A stretch of DNA of 64,000 nucleotides from Streptomyces capillispiralis (GCF_007829875.1 NZ_VIWV01000001.1:3876501-3940500), one strand, 5' to 3'; counted from the first letter of the stretch, positions 7,112-15,640 are shown. Notes: generated by a model from the letters alone, not told the origin. Numbers and translations: made by a program.

Positions 7112-7157
7112 TCCGGGAGCGGTGGTCCGGGAGCGGTGGTCGGGGAGCGGTGACCGG
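7102..7157 (+). repeat. Four 14-bp tandem repeats over a stop codon
   Basis: Copies of GGAGCGGTGGTCCG at 7102, 7116, 7130 and 7144. The first copy includes the TAG of the upstream gene. The unit length is not a multiple of three, so copy-number change would not preserve frame if extended into coding sequence. Confidence 0.8.
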
Positions 7158-7207
7158 CGAACGGGCCGCCGGCCACCGGAGTCCGTATCGGGCGGGCCCG
7201 GATCAGA

Positions 7208-8041
7208 TCACATACCGGGGCCGCCACCCATGTCCGTACCGCCCATGTCCCGGCCGCCGCGCATGTCCCGGCCGCCCGGCATGTCCGTGCGCTCGCGGGC
7301 CGGCTGGTTGCGCATCGCGTCCTCGCGGCCCGACTGGTACGCGCTCGCCCCCGCTCCCGCCTTCGCCCGCTGCTGCTCCTCCTCCATGGTCGACAGGGCC
7401 CGCTCCCACCGCTGCCGCATCGGCTGCACCATGCCGCCGCCGACACCGACGATCATGATGCCCGCGACCGTGGCCAGCGCCGCGTAGAGCAGCGGCCGGG
7501 TGATGTCCGTCGCGATGCCGGCCTGTCCCAGCGCCGCGATGACGCCGAGGACGACGATGCACGCCCACAGGACCCGGGCCACCGTGTTGCCGTACGACCG
7601 CGAGGACAGCGCGCTGGAGACGATGCCGCGCACCGCGTTGGCGATGGCCATGGCGACGACCACCAGGACGACGGCGACGATGGCCCGCGGCAGCCAGGCG
7701 ACGATGCCGTTGATCATCGCGCTGACCGGGTTGGGACCGAAGACGCCCAGGGCGAGCTGCACGGTGACCAGCAGCAGCGCGTAGTAGACGATCTTGCTGA
7801 CGATGCCGGTCATGTCGTACTTGGAGTTGGCCAGCATCCGCTCCGTCCCGGCCCGCTCCGAGAGGCGTTCCGAGCCGACCTTGCGCAGCACACGGTCGAG
7901 GACGCGCGCGATCATCTTGGAGATGAACCAACCGATGGCCAGGATGACCAGGAATGCGACCAGCTTCGGCACGAAAGTGGCGATCTTCGACCAGGCGTCG
8001 TCGAGGCCCCCGGTGAAGTCGATGGAAAGCGTGGTGGCCAT
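7208..8041 (-). CDS. Mechanosensitive channel-like TM-helix repeat protein
   Basis: Protein of 277 residues with about five membrane segments: residues 27-45 (LVAFLVILAIGWFISKMIA), 85-103, 118-142 (Ala/Val rich), 160-180 and 190-212. The pattern of hydrophobic helices with conserved Gly and VSKIVYYALLL matches the 'conserved TM helix' family related to MscS channels, but the beta domain of classical MscS is absent. The C-terminal 40 residues are a cytoplasmic tail with short GGRDM/GGTDM repeats. ATG start with AAGGAGG 10 nt upstream. Probable role: small-conductance membrane channel or membrane-stress protein. It is a lone gene. Confidence 0.8.
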   Translation of the reverse strand: MATTLSIDFTGGLDDAWSKIATFVPKLVAFLVILAIGWFISKMIARVLDRVLRKVGSERLSERAGTERMLANSKYDMTGIVSKIVYYALLLVTVQLALGVFGPNPVSAMINGIVAWLPRAIVAVVLVVVAMAIANAVRGIVSSALSSRSYGNTVARVLWACIVVLGVIAALGQAGIATDITRPLLYAALATVAGIMIVGVGGGMVQPMRQRWERALSTMEEEQQRAKAGAGASAYQSGREDAMRNQPARERTDMPGGRDMRGGRDMGGTDMGGGPGM

Positions 8042-8148
8042 GAGCGGCCCCTCCTTCGGTCGGTGGCTTCCCTCTCCCTCGTGGATAGCAGCGGGGAGGG
8101 GGACCGGCCGCCGCAGCGCCGCCAACCGGGTGACGCGCCCCCGTCAAG

Positions 8149-8166
8149 CGGGCGGCGCGCCGCCCG
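8149..8166. repeat. 18-bp perfect palindrome
   Basis: CGGGCGGCGCGCCGCCCG, 100 nt downstream of the minus-strand solute-binding lipoprotein gene and 108 nt upstream of the channel gene start. It could be a terminator stem (zero-loop as drawn) or a binding site. The remaining sequence at 8042-8265 holds no gene. Confidence 0.5.
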
Positions 8167-8265
8167 GGTCCTTGCGCACGGGCCGCAGACGCCCCAGCCG
8201 CGAGCGCCTCGGCCTCGGTCGCCTCAGCCCCGGGCGCCTCAACGGCAGCCGCAGCCGCTGCCGCC

Positions 8266-9639
8266 TCAGTCGGGCAGTGCCCGGCGCAGCGCCTCGTCCA
8301 GCCGCGCGGCCAGCGCCTCGTTCCCGGGCGGATCGTCGCCCAGGAGCGGGCCGAGCTGCGCGGTGAACGTCTGGGTGAACGCCCCGTACAGCGGGGTCCG
8401 CGGCCGGTGCACCGCGTCGCGCAGGGCCGGCAGCAGGATGGTGCGGGCGTAGGCCGGGCGGCCGTCGTCGTCGCGCGGGACCCGGTCGGCGCCCTCCCCC
8501 GTGGGGGAGGCGGACGGCGCGCCGGCGGCCGCGGGGCAGCGCACGCCGTCGCCGTAGGCCGAGACGCGGGTGGCCGCGAACCCCGCGTCCAGCAGACAGC
8601 GCTCGCTCTGCCGGCCGGTGAGGAACCGGATCAGCTCCGCCGCCTTCCCCGGCCGCGTCGACTCCCGGGTCACCGCGAGGTTCTGCCCGCCGAGCACCGC
8701 CCGCCCCGGCAGCGGCACCACCCCCAGCTGCTCCCGCGTGAAGGTCCGGTGCAGCGCGGGGTAGACGTACGGCCAGTGCCGCAGGAAGGCCGTACGGCCC
8801 TCGGCGAAGTCGCTCAGCGAGGCGGCCTCGTCGGAGTGGACGGCGTCCGGGAGGGTGTACGCCGTCTCGGTGCGCCGGCGCAGCTCCGCGATCCCCTCGG
8901 TCAGCTCCTCGACCGTCCCCGTGTAGTGGCCCTCCTCGTCGACCAGCGCGAAGTCCTCCACCGCCGACGCGAACGCCTCCACCGCGTTGACCGTTCGGCC
9001 CTCGTAGGCGGCGAGCTGGGTGGTCCAGCCCTGGCTGTAGCCCGGGACGGGACGGCCCTCGACGGTGTCGATGAGTTTCCGCAGCTTCTTCCAGGTGAGG
9101 CCGGGGCGCAGATCGGGCCGTTCGACGTTCGCCCGCTCCAGGTGGTCGCGCCGGTAGTACAGCAGGCCGACGTCACTGTTGAACGGCGCCGCGTACACCT
9201 TGCCGTCCCACCGGGCCGTCTCGGCCACGGACGGGATGACGTCACCGTCGACCAGGTCCTCAGGGAGCGCGCCGATCAGCCCGGCGGAGGCGAACTCCGG
9301 CACCCAGGTGACGTCCAGGTTGACCACGTCGTACTTGGCGCTGCGGGACTGCAGGGCGCCGAGGAGCTGACTGCGCTGCTCGTCGGCGCTGCCCGGCAGT
9401 TCCACCAGCCGGGCGCGGTAGTGGGAGCCGGCCCGCTGCTCGCGCAGGTTCCAGGCGTCGATGAGCTGCTGGCGGACGCCGTTCTTGCCGGTGACGTCCC
9501 GGCCGCTGGCGACGACGATGACGCCGGGCACGTCGGCCGGGGCGGACGCGGCCGGTGTCCCGTCGCCGTCGCCGTTCCCGCCGCCGGTGCAGGCGGCGAG
9601 CAGCAGCAGTGCCAGCAGTGCGGCGAGCCGTCGGACCAT
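8266..9639 (-). CDS. Orphan family-1 solute-binding lipoprotein
   Basis: Extracellular substrate-binding protein of the sugar (family 1) type, 457 residues. The signal ends in the lipobox LLLLAACTGG (Cys at about residue 17), followed by a short Gly/Asp linker. The periplasmic-binding fold is visible in YDVVNLDVTWVPEFASAGLI, VYAAPFNSDVGLLYYRRDHL and the late FLTGRQSERC. No ABC permease or ATPase is nearby. Its ATG overlaps the stop of the caspase-fusion gene (TGATG), so it is translationally coupled to it. Inferred role: ligand capture for the extracellular binding-protein/vWA part of that sensor rather than transport. Use of an unlinked transporter is possible. Confidence 0.85.
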   Translation of the reverse strand: MVRRLAALLALLLLAACTGGGNGDGDGTPAASAPADVPGVIVVASGRDVTGKNGVRQQLIDAWNLREQRAGSHYRARLVELPGSADEQRSQLLGALQSRSAKYDVVNLDVTWVPEFASAGLIGALPEDLVDGDVIPSVAETARWDGKVYAAPFNSDVGLLYYRRDHLERANVERPDLRPGLTWKKLRKLIDTVEGRPVPGYSQGWTTQLAAYEGRTVNAVEAFASAVEDFALVDEEGHYTGTVEELTEGIAELRRRTETAYTLPDAVHSDEAASLSDFAEGRTAFLRHWPYVYPALHRTFTREQLGVVPLPGRAVLGGQNLAVTRESTRPGKAAELIRFLTGRQSERCLLDAGFAATRVSAYGDGVRCPAAAGAPSASPTGEGADRVPRDDDGRPAYARTILLPALRDAVHRPRTPLYGAFTQTFTAQLGPLLGDDPPGNEALAARLDEALRRALPD

Positions 9640-12266
9640 CAGCCCTCCCCCGTTCCGGTGCGGGCGACCTCGTCGTGCAGGGCCGCGCCGAGGTCGTCGT
9701 CGGCGTCCAGGCAGCGGCCGTCGCTCGCGTCGGCGATCCGGCGGTCCGGACGGTCCCGGTCGCAGCCGCCGCTCTGCAGGGACACCACGGTCACCGGCAC
9801 CCCGGACGTCCGCGCGGCGGCGAGCACGTCGTCGAGGCGGTCGCCGGTCAGCCGGTCGTTGTCCTCGCCGTCGGTGATGTGCACGATCAGCTGGGGCCGG
9901 TCGTCCCCGCGTTCGCGCATCTCGTCGAGCGCGGCGAGCAGGGCCGCGTGCGGATCGGCCTCGGCGTCCCGCACCCGGGCGCCGGTGCCGACGGCCCGCT
10001 CGGCGTCGGCCCGTGCGTGCGGGCCGAGGGGCAGCAGCGTCGCGTGGGCGGGGTCGTCGCCGGCCACCGTCCACACGCCGTACTCGTCCCGCCCGCCCAG
10101 TCCGCCGAGCGACTGCCGCAGCAGCCCGGGGCCGCCGCTCGGCCCCTCCCACAGCCCGGCCATCGAACCGGAGCTGTCCAGCAGGAACAGCACCCGGCCC
10201 GGGCCGCCCGCGTCCTGGTACGCGTCCAGCGCCCGCGCCATCGCGTCCCGGCCGGCCGACTCGTCGAGCGGTGCGGGCTCGCGCAGCACGCCCTCGGCGA
10301 CCTGCTCGTCGTCCAGCAGTTTCTGGTCGTCCGCGGAGCGGAAGCCGTCCCGGGCGAACACCTGGCCGCCCTCCTGCTCACCGGTCAGCCAGGCGCGGAA
10401 CCCCTCGGCCGACGCGTCCCGGGCCGCTTCGTCGCGGTCGCCGCCCCGCCAGCGGACCCGCACGAACACCGGCTCCACGCCGGGGACGTCCTCGGGGTAC
10501 TGGGCGAGGCGCGGGCTGCGCGTGGTCGGGTCGCAGCCGACGCCGCTGCGCAGCAGGAACTCGGGGACCAGGGCGGCGGTGCTGTTGTCGACGGCGTCGT
10601 CGTCGGGCAGCGTGCACAGCAGGTCGGCGGCGGTGGGGGAGGGCGACCCCGGCTGGGCGACCAGGCGTTCCCCGCGGGCGACGGCATGCCCGCCCTCGCC
10701 GTACAGGCCGACCGTGGCGAGCAGTCCCACGTCCGTGAACTCCGGGTCGGGGCGGCGCACCGTGGCGTTCGCGTCCCGCGCGGTCAGGTCGCCGATCATC
10801 TCGTCCAGGGAGAGGCCGGTGCGCTCCTCCAGTGCCTCGGAGGCGATGTTCTGCGGGACGGCGAGCACGACGGGGGAGTAGGCGAGGGGTTCCTCGTCCG
10901 CCTCCAGGGAGGCGTCGGCGTCGGTGTCCTGGCCGTCCTCGACCCGGTCGACGTCGGCGCGGGAGGCGGGGATCCAGATGTCCGGCTGCGGGCCGATGTC
11001 CCGCTGCGGGTTGACGTCCCCGTCCGGGGGCTCCCGCCAGGCACCGGACTGTCCGCGCAGCGCGCCGACCACGTCGGAGGAGCCGGCGCTGTAGACGGTG
11101 ACGCCGGTGCGCCGGCAGCCGTCGTCGGTGATGTTCCGGTCCGAGGTGAGGTAGGCGTCGGCGGCGGCGCGGACCGTCGGCTCCAGGTCCGGGTCGGTCA
11201 GCACCCGCAGCTCCAGCGGTGGGACGCAGACGGTGTCGTCGCCGCCCACCAGCCCGAGCCGGAAGAGACCGAGGCCGAGGAGCCCGGTGACGACCGCGGC
11301 CGGCAGCACCACGCGGAACACGGTCCTCCAGGACGGGCGCGGCGGGAGGACGGAGCGGACGAGCCCCATCAGGGTGGCGCACACACCGCGCAGGCGGGCC
11401 GACGCCCCGGACAGGACCGTCCGTAACCAGGGCCGGGGAACCGGGTCGGGGCCCGGCGGTCCGGGGAGGGGATCGTGCGGCCCGGGGACGGGGACCGGCG
11501 CCGGGACCGGGCGTCCGCGGCCGGCCGCCCCCGACCGCAGCAGCACGTCGACGCCGAGGTCGGTGCGGAGCTGCGGCTCCCACGGGTCGTCGCGCAGGGT
11601 CCGCAGACCGAGCGCCGCCATCCGCTCCCCCAGCCGGTCGGCGAGGTCCGACAGCGTCGCGTCCCGGTCCTCGTCGAGGAGCGCCGCCAGTTCGGCGGTG
11701 AACGGCGTCGGCGTCCGCGCGTCCCCCGCGTCGATACGGTGGTTGGCCTGCACGCTCATCAGCAGCAGCACGCGCCGCTTGTCGTCGAAGTGCTCCCGCA
11801 CCGGCGCCGCGTTGCCCGCGAAGCAGCAGTCCAGGACGACCACGATGCGCCGCGCCGCGCTGGTGGCCAGCACCGTCGCCAGCAGGTCGCCGATCTTCTC
11901 CGCGCCGTGGAACACCGTGTGCCGGCCGGCGATCACCCGGGCGTCGCGCATCTGCAGGTACAGCTCGTCGGCCCCGCTGGGGATGGCGCCGTGCCCCGCG
12001 AAGTAGACCAGCAGCAGCCCCTCGGCCTGCCTGGCCGACCGTTGCAGCACCTGCCCGAAGTCGGCCAGGTACGGCGACGGCAGCACCTTGACGTCCTGCT
12101 CGCCGAACACCTGCCCGCCCGTGAGCACTTCGCGCATGCGGTTCAGGTTGTGCTTGACCGCCGGAAGGTCGCCCGGCACGCCGTGCGGCGGCTCCGTGTG
12201 GTCGTACTCGGACACGCCGACCAGCAGCGCCCGGTTCACCAACCCGCGCGGGTCGAAAGGGATCAC
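9639..12266 (-). CDS. Caspase-like peptidase - TM - solute-binding - vWA fusion protein
   Basis: 875-residue fusion. Residues 5-245 are a caspase/metacaspase-like (C14) domain with the catalytic dyad visible: His92 in YFAGHG and Cys148 in VLDCCFAGN. A Pro-rich linker (250-280) leads to one membrane helix at about 315-338. Residues 350-660 resemble a type-2 periplasmic binding protein (ELRVLTDPDLEPTVRAAADA, then DIWIPAS and LAYSPVVLAVPQNI). Residues 690-870 are a von Willebrand A domain with an intact MIDAS (D697-S699-S701 in LLDSSGSM, and TDG at 798-800). The peptidase would be cytoplasmic and the sensor outside. GTG start with AGGTAGG upstream, 4 nt after the EACC1-like gene, and coupled to the downstream lipoprotein. 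Likely a signal-activated protease in a conflict or stress system. Confidence 0.88.
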   Translation of the reverse strand: MIPFDPRGLVNRALLVGVSEYDHTEPPHGVPGDLPAVKHNLNRMREVLTGGQVFGEQDVKVLPSPYLADFGQVLQRSARQAEGLLLVYFAGHGAIPSGADELYLQMRDARVIAGRHTVFHGAEKIGDLLATVLATSAARRIVVVLDCCFAGNAAPVREHFDDKRRVLLLMSVQANHRIDAGDARTPTPFTAELAALLDEDRDATLSDLADRLGERMAALGLRTLRDDPWEPQLRTDLGVDVLLRSGAAGRGRPVPAPVPVPGPHDPLPGPPGPDPVPRPWLRTVLSGASARLRGVCATLMGLVRSVLPPRPSWRTVFRVVLPAAVVTGLLGLGLFRLGLVGGDDTVCVPPLELRVLTDPDLEPTVRAAADAYLTSDRNITDDGCRRTGVTVYSAGSSDVVGALRGQSGAWREPPDGDVNPQRDIGPQPDIWIPASRADVDRVEDGQDTDADASLEADEEPLAYSPVVLAVPQNIASEALEERTGLSLDEMIGDLTARDANATVRRPDPEFTDVGLLATVGLYGEGGHAVARGERLVAQPGSPSPTAADLLCTLPDDDAVDNSTAALVPEFLLRSGVGCDPTTRSPRLAQYPEDVPGVEPVFVRVRWRGGDRDEAARDASAEGFRAWLTGEQEGGQVFARDGFRSADDQKLLDDEQVAEGVLREPAPLDESAGRDAMARALDAYQDAGGPGRVLFLLDSSGSMAGLWEGPSGGPGLLRQSLGGLGGRDEYGVWTVAGDDPAHATLLPLGPHARADAERAVGTGARVRDAEADPHAALLAALDEMRERGDDRPQLIVHITDGEDNDRLTGDRLDDVLAAARTSGVPVTVVSLQSGGCDRDRPDRRIADASDGRCLDADDDLGAALHDEVARTGTGEG

Positions 12267-12270
12267 CGGC

Positions 12271-12615
12271 CTACCTGTCGTCGAGGTCCACCGGTTCGAC
12301 TCCGCCCTCCGGCGGTTCGCCGTCCTGGACGTCGCGCCGGTTGGCCCGCCATGCCGACACGGCCCGCTTGACCTGGTCCAGCAGCTCCTGGGCGACCGCG
12401 CCCGCACCCGCGCCGACGAGGACGACCACGATGTCCATGCCGACGCCCATCGGGGCGCCCGACTCGTCCGTCCTGGGCCGCTCGTGGATCCGCAACTCGC
12501 CCGCGCGCACCCGCTCCTCGAGCGGTTTCTCCCGCTCCAGCCAGGTGCGCAGCGCCCCGATGTCGCTCTCGGTCGCGGTTCCGTCCAGCCGTACCCGAAT
12601 GCCTTGGTTGGCCAC
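12271..12615 (-). CDS. EACC1-like effector-associated constant component
   Basis: Small protein of 114 residues. The order of segments (ALRTWLEREKPLEERVRAGE, then MGVGMDIVVVLVGAGAGAVAQELLDQVKRAV, then a charged tail) fits the actinobacterial 'effector-associated constant component 1' family, known from caspase- and trypsin-linked NTP-dependent conflict systems. There the small protein is the invariant partner of varying effectors. The Gly/Ala-rich stretch (residues 56-75) may insert in or lie against the membrane. I prefer the GTG at 12615 (GAGGGGG 5 nt upstream) to the in-frame ATG at 12633, which lacks a ribosome site. The stop is 4 nt before the caspase gene, so the two are an operon. The family assignment is from recall of its pattern. 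Confidence 0.7.
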   Translation of the reverse strand: MANQGIRVRLDGTATESDIGALRTWLEREKPLEERVRAGELRIHERPRTDESGAPMGVGMDIVVVLVGAGAGAVAQELLDQVKRAVSAWRANRRDVQDGEPPEGGVEPVDLDDR

Positions 12616-12684
12616 ACCGTCCCCCTCAGCCATACGTCACATCATGGCACCGCCGCGGCCCGCTGGGGAGGGTTCGTCCGTCAC

Positions 12685-13764
12685 TCAGCCCTGGGTCTGC
12701 AACTGCCGCAGCTGCTGCCGCACATGGTCCAGCGCGCCCTCCCGCCGGCCCGGTACCCGGCCGCGCAGGTCCGCGAGCGCCGCGCCCAGCTCACGGGCGC
12801 GGGCCGGGTCGCCGATCCGCCCCCACTGGTGGTGCGCCCGGTCCACGGCCGCCTCGACCGCGGGCGCGTCCGGCGCCTGACCGGCACTCAGCCGCGCGCC
12901 GGCCACCGCCATCCACGCCCCGCAGCTGCGGGCCGCGTCCCCGGCCAGCATCGCCAGGTCCGCCCGCACCTCGGTCCAGTGCAGCGCCTCCTCCGAGGCG
13001 GGCCCGTGCGCGAGACCGGCCGCCTGCTCCAGCCGCGCGGCGAGCGCGTCGGCGTCCGCGTGCCGGCCGGAACGCACGGCGGCGGTCACCGCCGCGTGCG
13101 GGTCGCCCGGGACAGGCCCGCGCTGGGCCAGCACCAGGTCGGTGCCCCCGCTCTCCGGCGCGATCCGCGCCAGCGCCTGCTGGTGCAGGTCCTCCTCCGG
13201 CGGCCGCCACCCGCTGCGCAGGATCGTCGCGACGGCCTTCATGTACGCCGGTGCCGCGACCCCGCGACGGGACGGCGGCGGCGCGATCCGCCCGTACACC
13301 GCGTTGTCGCGGCCGCAGTCGAGCGGGGACGGGCCCGGCGGCCGGGCCGCGCCCAGCAGCTGCCAGGTCTCCGCGTCGGCGTGCAGGTCGAGGATCAGTG
13401 TCGTCGCGCCCGCGGCGCGCAGCCGCAGTTCCTCCCGGAACCAGTGCCAGGGCAGTGCCGTGTACCGCACGGTGGACGCGGTGGTCCGGGCCAGCGCCAG
13501 GTGCGGCAGGCGTTGTCTGCGGTCGAGCTGGAGCTGGCCGGTGACGTACACGGTCAGCGGTCCCGGCGCGGCGGCCGCCGCCCGCAGCCGGGTCAGCACG
13601 GCCTGCGGCTCCAGCGGATCGGCCAGTTCGACGACGTTCGCGGTGTCGGTGCCGGACAGCACGGCGGGCGGCACCGCCGCGAGGACCGGGAGCACGGACG
13701 CCGCGTCCACCAGCCGCCCGCGGCCCAACGGCGAGGCCGCCAGCAGCAGCACGGTTCCGGGCAT
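12685..13764 (-). CDS. Caspase-fold-like protein lacking the catalytic dyad
   Basis: Protein of 359 residues with no signal peptide. The N-terminal 140 residues follow the strand order of the neighbouring caspase: LTVYVTGQLQ (70-79) sits where that protein has LLLVYFAGHG, and TTLILDLHADAE (121-132) where it has IVVVLDCCFAGN. Thus the catalytic His is replaced near Gln77 and the Cys by His128, which predicts an inactive caspase-like domain. Residues 200-355 are helical and Ala-rich (TPR-like), typical of protein-protein contacts. ATG with GGGGAGGGG just upstream. The stop is 69 nt from the EACC1-like start. Probable role: adaptor or pseudoenzyme regulator of the caspase. The fold assignment is mine from alignment by eye and needs a profile search. 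Confidence 0.7.
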   Translation of the reverse strand: MPGTVLLLAASPLGRGRLVDAASVLPVLAAVPPAVLSGTDTANVVELADPLEPQAVLTRLRAAAAAPGPLTVYVTGQLQLDRRQRLPHLALARTTASTVRYTALPWHWFREELRLRAAGATTLILDLHADAETWQLLGAARPPGPSPLDCGRDNAVYGRIAPPPSRRGVAAPAYMKAVATILRSGWRPPEEDLHQQALARIAPESGGTDLVLAQRGPVPGDPHAAVTAAVRSGRHADADALAARLEQAAGLAHGPASEEALHWTEVRADLAMLAGDAARSCGAWMAVAGARLSAGQAPDAPAVEAAVDRAHHQWGRIGDPARARELGAALADLRGRVPGRREGALDHVRQQLRQLQTQG

Positions 13765-13814
13765 GGTCCCCTCCCCTGTCGATCACTTACGTCAGCACGG
13801 TAACCGCTGCGGCC

Positions 13815-13852
13815 GCGAAGGGGGGCGTCAGGAGGGTGAACGTCCCCCTTCG
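13815..13852 (-). terminator. Hairpin at the 3' end of the SpoIIE gene
   Basis: CGAAGGGGG and CCCCCTTCG arms with the TGA of the SpoIIE gene inside the loop. It would end transcription of the phosphatase before the pseudo-caspase gene, which suggests the conflict block has its own promoter at 13765-13815. Confidence 0.5.
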
Positions 13853-15039
13853 TGGCCTTCGCCCCCCGTCACCCGGGTCCGCCGCACCGCGAACGCGGTG
13901 GTGTCGTCGGCCAGGTGGCCGCCGCTGTGCCGCAGCGTCCCGTCCCGTACGACGGCGACCAGCGGGGCCGGTGCGGCCACCCGCGGGTCCGCGGTCACCG
14001 CGCGGGTCACGTCGTCGGCGAGCCGGTAGAAGTGGCCGGCCGCGTCCCGTGCCTCGGTCACCCCGTCGGTGACCAGCAGCAGCGTCTCGTCGTCGGCCAC
14101 CGGCACCCGGCACACCCGCGGCGGGCCGGGGGCCAGGTCGCGGTAGCCGAGCGGGAGCCCCCCGCCGACCGGCAGGGTCCGCACCCCGCCGGCGCCGACG
14201 GCCAGCGGCGGTTCGTGCCCGAACACCACGGCGTCCACCACACCGGTCCGGTCCGCGGGGAAGCCCAGCAGCACGGCGGTGGCGAACCGGTCGCCGTCGT
14301 CCCGCCCGAGCGCCCCGATGTAGTCGCGGTGCCGCGCCATCCGGGTCTCCAGCCGCTCCGCGACGACCGCCAGCTCCGCCTCGTGGTAGCCGGCCTCGCG
14401 GAAGGCGCCGAGCAGGACCGACGCCGTCTCCACCGCGCCCAGCCCCTTTCCCTGCACGTCGCCGACGAGGACGCGGGTGCCGTGCGGGCCCGGCTGGATG
14501 TCGTAGAAGTCGCCGCCGACCCGGGCCTGGGTGTCCGCGGTGAGGTAGACCCCGGCGTGGTCCAGGCCGCCCCAGCCCGGCGGCAGGGGACGCAGCACGG
14601 TGCGCCGCACGGTGTCGGCGACGTCCCGCATGTGCAGGGCACGGCGCTCCCCGCGCACCCGCACCGCGCAGGCCAGGGTGGCGAGGACGCCGCCGGCGGC
14701 GACGAGGATGAAGTCGGGCAGCCCCGCCTGGAACTGGTGCGGCCAGGCGTTGTCCACGGCGGTGTACGCGGCCATCGCGAGCACCGCGAACAGGGCCGTA
14801 CCCCACACCCCGCAGATCGCGGCGGCGATGCCCGGCACCAGCACGATCCAGGAGATGATCCGGAACTCGCCGGTGGTGTTGTAGTCGGCCACCGCGATGG
14901 CGGTGAGCAGCAGCAGCGGCGGCACCCAGGCGACGCTGCGGTCCCCCAGCCGGAGCATCTCGTGCCGGTGCGCGACGTCCCGCCGGCCGGCCGACGGGTA
15001 CCGGTCGTGCAGGCCGTGTCCCCCGCTGCCCGGATTCAC
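13828..15039 (-). CDS. Membrane PP2C/SpoIIE-type phosphatase
   Basis: Protein of 403 residues. Four hydrophobic helices lie between residues 30 and 130 (VAWVPPLLLLTAIAVADY; WIVLVPGIAAAICGVWGTAL; further ones to about 135). Residues 165-390 are a SpoIIE phosphatase with the metal-binding signature GGDFYDIQ, VLVGDVQGKGL, LLLVTDGVTEARD and DDTTAFAVRR. Such proteins dephosphorylate anti-sigma-factor antagonists; there is no obvious antagonist or HATPase gene nearby. The GTG at 15039 is the likeliest start, with a weak GGGG upstream; an ATG at 14958 would remove 27 residues. The membrane domain has no recognisable sensor fold. Confidence 0.82.
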   Translation of the reverse strand: MNPGSGGHGLHDRYPSAGRRDVAHRHEMLRLGDRSVAWVPPLLLLTAIAVADYNTTGEFRIISWIVLVPGIAAAICGVWGTALFAVLAMAAYTAVDNAWPHQFQAGLPDFILVAAGGVLATLACAVRVRGERRALHMRDVADTVRRTVLRPLPPGWGGLDHAGVYLTADTQARVGGDFYDIQPGPHGTRVLVGDVQGKGLGAVETASVLLGAFREAGYHEAELAVVAERLETRMARHRDYIGALGRDDGDRFATAVLLGFPADRTGVVDAVVFGHEPPLAVGAGGVRTLPVGGGLPLGYRDLAPGPPRVCRVPVADDETLLLVTDGVTEARDAAGHFYRLADDVTRAVTADPRVAAPAPLVAVVRDGTLRHSGGHLADDTTAFAVRRTRVTGGEGHEGGRSPS

Positions 15040-15168
15040 GGCCCCAGCGAAACACGGGCCCGTGCGGCCCGCATCCGGTCCCCGGCGACGGATCAGCGTG
15101 CCCGACTTGCCGCCGGCTCCCGGGGGGTGTGCCCTGGTAAGCGGGGGCGAGGAGAGAGGAGTGCTCCC

Positions 15169-15618
15169 ATGGCGCATGCGGCACCCCGGTCCAGGGGCCC
15201 GGTCGAGCGGACCGACCCGACCGACCCGACCGCCCTCTTCGGTCCCCGGGCCCACCGGGCGGCGAAGGTGGCGGTCCCCGTCCTCATCGGGCTCGTGTAC
15301 GGCTACTGGGCGGCGGCCAACCGGCGGGACGCCGGGCCCGTCACCGGCTGGAACCTGCTGTTCGGCTTCCTCACCGCGCTCGCGTTCGCCCTGGTCTTCA
15401 TGGCGCTCCTGGCCCTGGCACCGAAGCTGCGGCGCGAGATGCACGCGGTGCTCTGGGCGGCCTTCAGCGGCATCGCGGTCGGCTTCCTTTTCAACCAGTC
15501 CGACGGCAGCGTCCTGCGGTCCACGGCCCTGGGACTGGTGGTCGCGGCGGGCGTCTTCGCGATGATGTTCTACCGCTTCTACACCCACGAGGACGCAACA
15601 GGCCACCCCGCCACATGA
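15169..15618 (+). CDS. Four-helix membrane protein of unknown function
   Basis: Protein of 149 residues. The N-terminal 30 residues are polar with a TDPTDPT repeat, followed by four membrane segments (AAKVAVPVLIGLVYGYWAA; LLFGFLTALAFALVFMALLAL; LWAAFSGIAVGFLF; LGLVVAAGVFAMMFYRFY). The start is set by GGAGAGAGGAG before the ATG. I know it only as a conserved Streptomyces integral membrane protein. It is divergent from the SpoIIE phosphatase gene, with 129 nt between for both promoters. Confidence 0.75.
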   Translation: MAHAAPRSRGPVERTDPTDPTALFGPRAHRAAKVAVPVLIGLVYGYWAAANRRDAGPVTGWNLLFGFLTALAFALVFMALLALAPKLRREMHAVLWAAFSGIAVGFLFNQSDGSVLRSTALGLVVAAGVFAMMFYRFYTHEDATGHPAT

Positions 15619-15640
15619 CCCCCGCCCCGCACCCACCCCG

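Noticed and set aside
9555..11426. 623-codon plus-strand frame opposite the caspase fusion
   Set aside because: Composition is Val/Gly/Arg shadow sequence without motifs; the minus-strand fusion explains it.
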